The notes under the pieces were generated by a model, which was not told the origin of the DNA, ran no database searches, and saw only the letters and a list, made by a program, of their open reading frames with translations. A stretch of DNA of 6,271 nucleotides from an uncultured Oscillospiraceae bacterium (GTDB lineage: Bacteria > Bacillota > Clostridia > Oscillospirales > Oscillospiraceae). The translations under genes and the position numbers were made by a program. Positions 5,110-6,271 of the stretch are shown here, in pieces; the stretch's first letter is position 1; every line of letters begins with the position of its first letter. The stretch lies in NCBI GenBank assembly GCA_934565415.1, contig CAKTHQ010000073.1, positions 1 through 6,271 of the forward strand, given 5' to 3'.

Positions 5110-6054
5110 TTATTCACCCTTTTCATAGGTTGCCTCCGAGCCCACGGACATGATGTCGTAGGGGGTGGTCTGGTAGACGAAGTAGTTCAGCCAGTTGGAG
5201 TACAGTAGGTTTGCGTGGCCCCGCCAGCGCACCATTGGAGGCTGGGTCTCGTCGTCGTTCGGATAGTAGTGGGCGGGGACGGAAATGGGCAGGCCTTGAT
5301 TTTTGTCCCGCAGGTATTCCTTTTCCAGGGTGTCCGGGTCGTATTCCCCGTGACCCATGACGAAGATCTGGCGGCCGTGCTTGGTCATGACGGCGTAGAC
5401 CCCCGCTTCCGGGGAGGAGGCCAGAATCCGCAGCTCCGGATGCTTTTCGATATCCTCCCGCAGGACGGTGGTGTGCCGGGAGTGGGGGGCGTAGAAGGTG
5501 TCGTCAAAGCCCCGCAATAGAATGGCCCGCTTGTAGTCTGCCTGGTGGGGGTAGACGCCGAAGAGCTTTTGGGGCAGGGGATGCTTCTGGATTCCGTAAT
5601 GGTAGTATAGCCCCGCCTGGGCCCCCCAGCAGATATGAAAGGTGGAATGGACATGGGTCTTGCTCCATTCCATAATGCGGCATAGCTCCGGCCAGTAGTC
5701 CACCTCTTCAAATGGCAGCTGCTCTACGGGAGCCCCGGTGATCACCATGCCGTCGAACTTCCGGTCCTTCAGTTCGTCGAAGGTTTTGTAAAAGGACAGC
5801 AGGTGCTCCTGGGGGGTATTTTTGGACTGATGGGAGGAAACGGCCATCAGCTCCAGATGGACCTGCAGGGGCGTATTGCCCAGAACCCGGGTCAGCTGGG
5901 TTTCGGTAACGATTTTGGTGGGCATCAGGTTTAACAGTACGATTTCCAGGGGCCGGATGTTCTGGGTTTCGGCCCGGGTGGAGCGCATCACAAAAATATT
6001 TTCCTGCTGCAGCACCTCCGCCGCAGGCAGGTCGTTGGGGATACAAATGGGCAT
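5110..6054 (-). CDS. metA: Homoserine O-acetyltransferase (MetA family)
   Basis: This cytosolic enzyme activates L-homoserine by O-acylation at the start of methionine synthesis. The 314-residue protein matches the MetA family over its whole length. It has [14 protein letters not shown] (34-47), [16 protein letters not shown] (106-121), the nucleophile Cys142 in HICWGAQAG, and His235 and Glu237 in GHGEYDP. Position 111 is glutamate. In characterised MetA enzymes Glu111 favours acetyl-CoA and Gly111 (as in E. coli) favours succinyl-CoA, so acetyl-CoA is predicted here despite the historical name 'succinyltransferase'. The start is supported by GGAGGA (complement of 6061-6066) six bases before the ATG at 6052-6054. 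Its leader is too short for a SAM riboswitch or T-box. It stands alone, with hicAB following on the same strand. Confidence 0.96.
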   Translation of the reverse strand: MPICIPNDLPAAEVLQQENIFVMRSTRAETQNIRPLEIVLLNLMPTKIVTETQLTRVLGNTPLQVHLELMAVSSHQSKNTPQEHLLSFYKTFDELKDRKFDGMVITGAPVEQLPFEEVDYWPELCRIMEWSKTHVHSTFHICWGAQAGLYYHYGIQKHPLPQKLFGVYPHQADYKRAILLRGFDDTFYAPHSRHTTVLREDIEKHPELRILASSPEAGVYAVMTKHGRQIFVMGHGEYDPDTLEKEYLRDKNQGLPISVPAHYYPNDDETQPPMVRWRGHANLLYSNWLNYFVYQTTPYDIMSVGSEATYEKGE

Positions 6055-6083
6055 TTCGGTTCCTCCAAGGGATTTTTGTAGCT

Positions 6084-6112
6084 ATTGTAGCAGAAAGAAA
6101 CAAAAAAATCCA
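6084..6112 (-). promoter_or_regulatory. Probable metA promoter (extended -10)
   Basis: On the minus strand TACAAT (complement of 6084-6089) is preceded by TGC (6090-6092), an extended -10. At the 17-base spacing the -35 position reads TGGATT, only a partial match, behind a T-rich spacer. Transcription would start near 6077, leaving a leader of about 23 bases with the ribosome site. Confidence 0.6.
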
Positions 6113-6138
6113 GTACCCTAAGACCAATTAACGGGTGG

Positions 6139-6162
6139 GGCGGGAATGGTGCAAATCCCGCC
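6139..6162. repeat. Inverted repeat GGCGGGA/TCCCGCC
   Basis: A perfect 7-base-pair inverted repeat (6139-6145 with 6156-6162) with a 10-base loop lies between the terminator and the metA promoter. No U run follows on either strand. It could be a second stop for the adjacent tRNA-type transcript or a protein-binding site. I see no evidence to choose. Confidence 0.4.
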
Positions 6163-6180
6163 TCAATTTCGACTATAAAA

Positions 6181-6211
6181 AACTCCCGTCCGGGGGGATG
6201 GGAGTTTTTTT
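6181..6211. terminator. Strong bidirectional intrinsic terminator
   Basis: An 11-base-pair stem, AACTCCCGTCC (6181-6191) with GGATGGGAGTT (6196-6206), has one G-U pair and a GGGG loop. It is followed by TTTTT on the + strand and preceded by AAAAAA, which gives a U run on the minus strand as well. On the minus strand it comes two bases after the CCA of the tRNA-Ser 3' fragment, so it is probably the original terminator of that tRNA gene, insulating metA from upstream transcription. Confidence 0.85.
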
Positions 6212-6212
6212 A

Positions 6213-6233
6213 TGGCGGAGAAGGAGGGATTTG
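6213..6233 (-). pseudogene. 3' end of a tRNA-Ser gene (att-like remnant)
   Basis: Read on the minus strand, these 21 bases supply the end of a serine tRNA: the last T-loop bases, T-stem strand CCCTC, acceptor strand CTTCTCC, discriminator G and CCA. They pair perfectly with the GAGGG T-stem and GGAGAAG acceptor strands of the tRNA-Ser at 1-72, and their first base coincides with the last base visible there. Immediately upstream (6234 onward) the sequence no longer resembles a tRNA. Integrases that target tRNA genes leave exactly such 3'-end duplicates, so this may be an attachment site bordering an element to the right. A deletion that truncated a tRNA gene is the alternative. Confidence 0.7.
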
Positions 6234-6245
6234 GGAATCAAGGAG

Positions 6246-6269
6246 TGAATGCCGTCGAGCCGGCATTCA
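6246..6269. repeat. Perfect 9-bp hairpin at the window edge
   Basis: TGAATGCCG (6246-6254) and CGGCATTCA (6261-6269) form a perfect stem around a six-base loop, 12 bases beyond the tRNA-Ser fragment. No U run is visible within the window. It could be the end structure of an adjacent element or a terminator whose tail lies outside. Nothing coding can be supported in 6234-6271. Confidence 0.55.
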
Positions 6270-6271
6270 GT

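Noticed and set aside
6055..6180. SAM riboswitch or T-box upstream of metA, expected in many Gram-positives
   Set aside because: The predicted leader is about 23 bases, and no T-box or SAM-riboswitch motif is visible between the terminator and the gene.
6212..6271. Possible gene start on the + strand (open frame to the window end)
   Set aside because: The ATG sits in the terminator tail and the tRNA CCA complement, with no ribosome site; its codons are tRNA and palindrome sequence.
1..6271. CRISPR arrays, insertion sequences or replication origins
   Set aside because: No regularly spaced repeats, transposase-like frames, terminal inverted repeats or DnaA-box clusters were seen.

Overview
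The window looks like chromosomal DNA from a Gram-positive anaerobe of the Clostridia, probably an Oscillospirales-type gut bacterium. This is an inference from moderately high GC, strong AGGAGG-type ribosome binding sites, near-consensus sigma-A promoters, a type III pantothenate kinase (CoaX), an ECF-type vitamin transporter and a MetA carrying Glu111. No 16S rRNA or other direct taxonomic marker is present.

Left part (1-1390). A tRNA-Ser(GGA) gene on the minus strand is cut by the window edge and has its own consensus promoter. Divergent from it, another consensus promoter drives a decayed locus. It holds the front of a heavy-metal-associated (HMA) domain protein and a scrap of its DsbD/TauE-like membrane domain. 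These run into a diguanylate-cyclase-type gene that has lost its membrane/linker region and the GGDEF catalytic core. A long hairpin separates this locus from the convergent coaBC.

Centre (1417-4400) is a coenzyme A module: coaBC (minus), and divergently coaX and an ECF S component, here called PanT by context (plus). These would import pantothenate, phosphorylate it, and convert it with cysteine to 4'-phosphopantetheine. The main discovery is in the leaders. Three short hairpins share one architecture: 2 bp, a bulged A on the 3' side, 5 bp, a bulged A on the 5' side, then an apical stem-loop. One lies directly after the coaX promoter and two lie in tandem before the transporter. This matches the described 'pan' RNA motif (a stem with two conserved bulged adenosines, often in tandem), which is known from panB/panC/panD leaders. 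Here it sits in front of pantothenate uptake and phosphorylation genes. The two tandem copies show compensatory changes in their apical stems. coaBC has a leader too short to hold the motif.

Right part (4401-6271). A hicA-hicB toxin-antitoxin pair (minus) with its own promoter and an inverted-repeat operator candidate lies immediately downstream of metA, a homoserine O-acyltransferase whose Glu111 predicts acetyl-CoA use. Upstream of metA are a strong bidirectional terminator and, directly behind it, 21 bases identical to the expected 3' end of a tRNA-Ser, followed by unrelated sequence. This looks like an attachment-site remnant or a truncated tRNA gene at the border of an element lying to the right.
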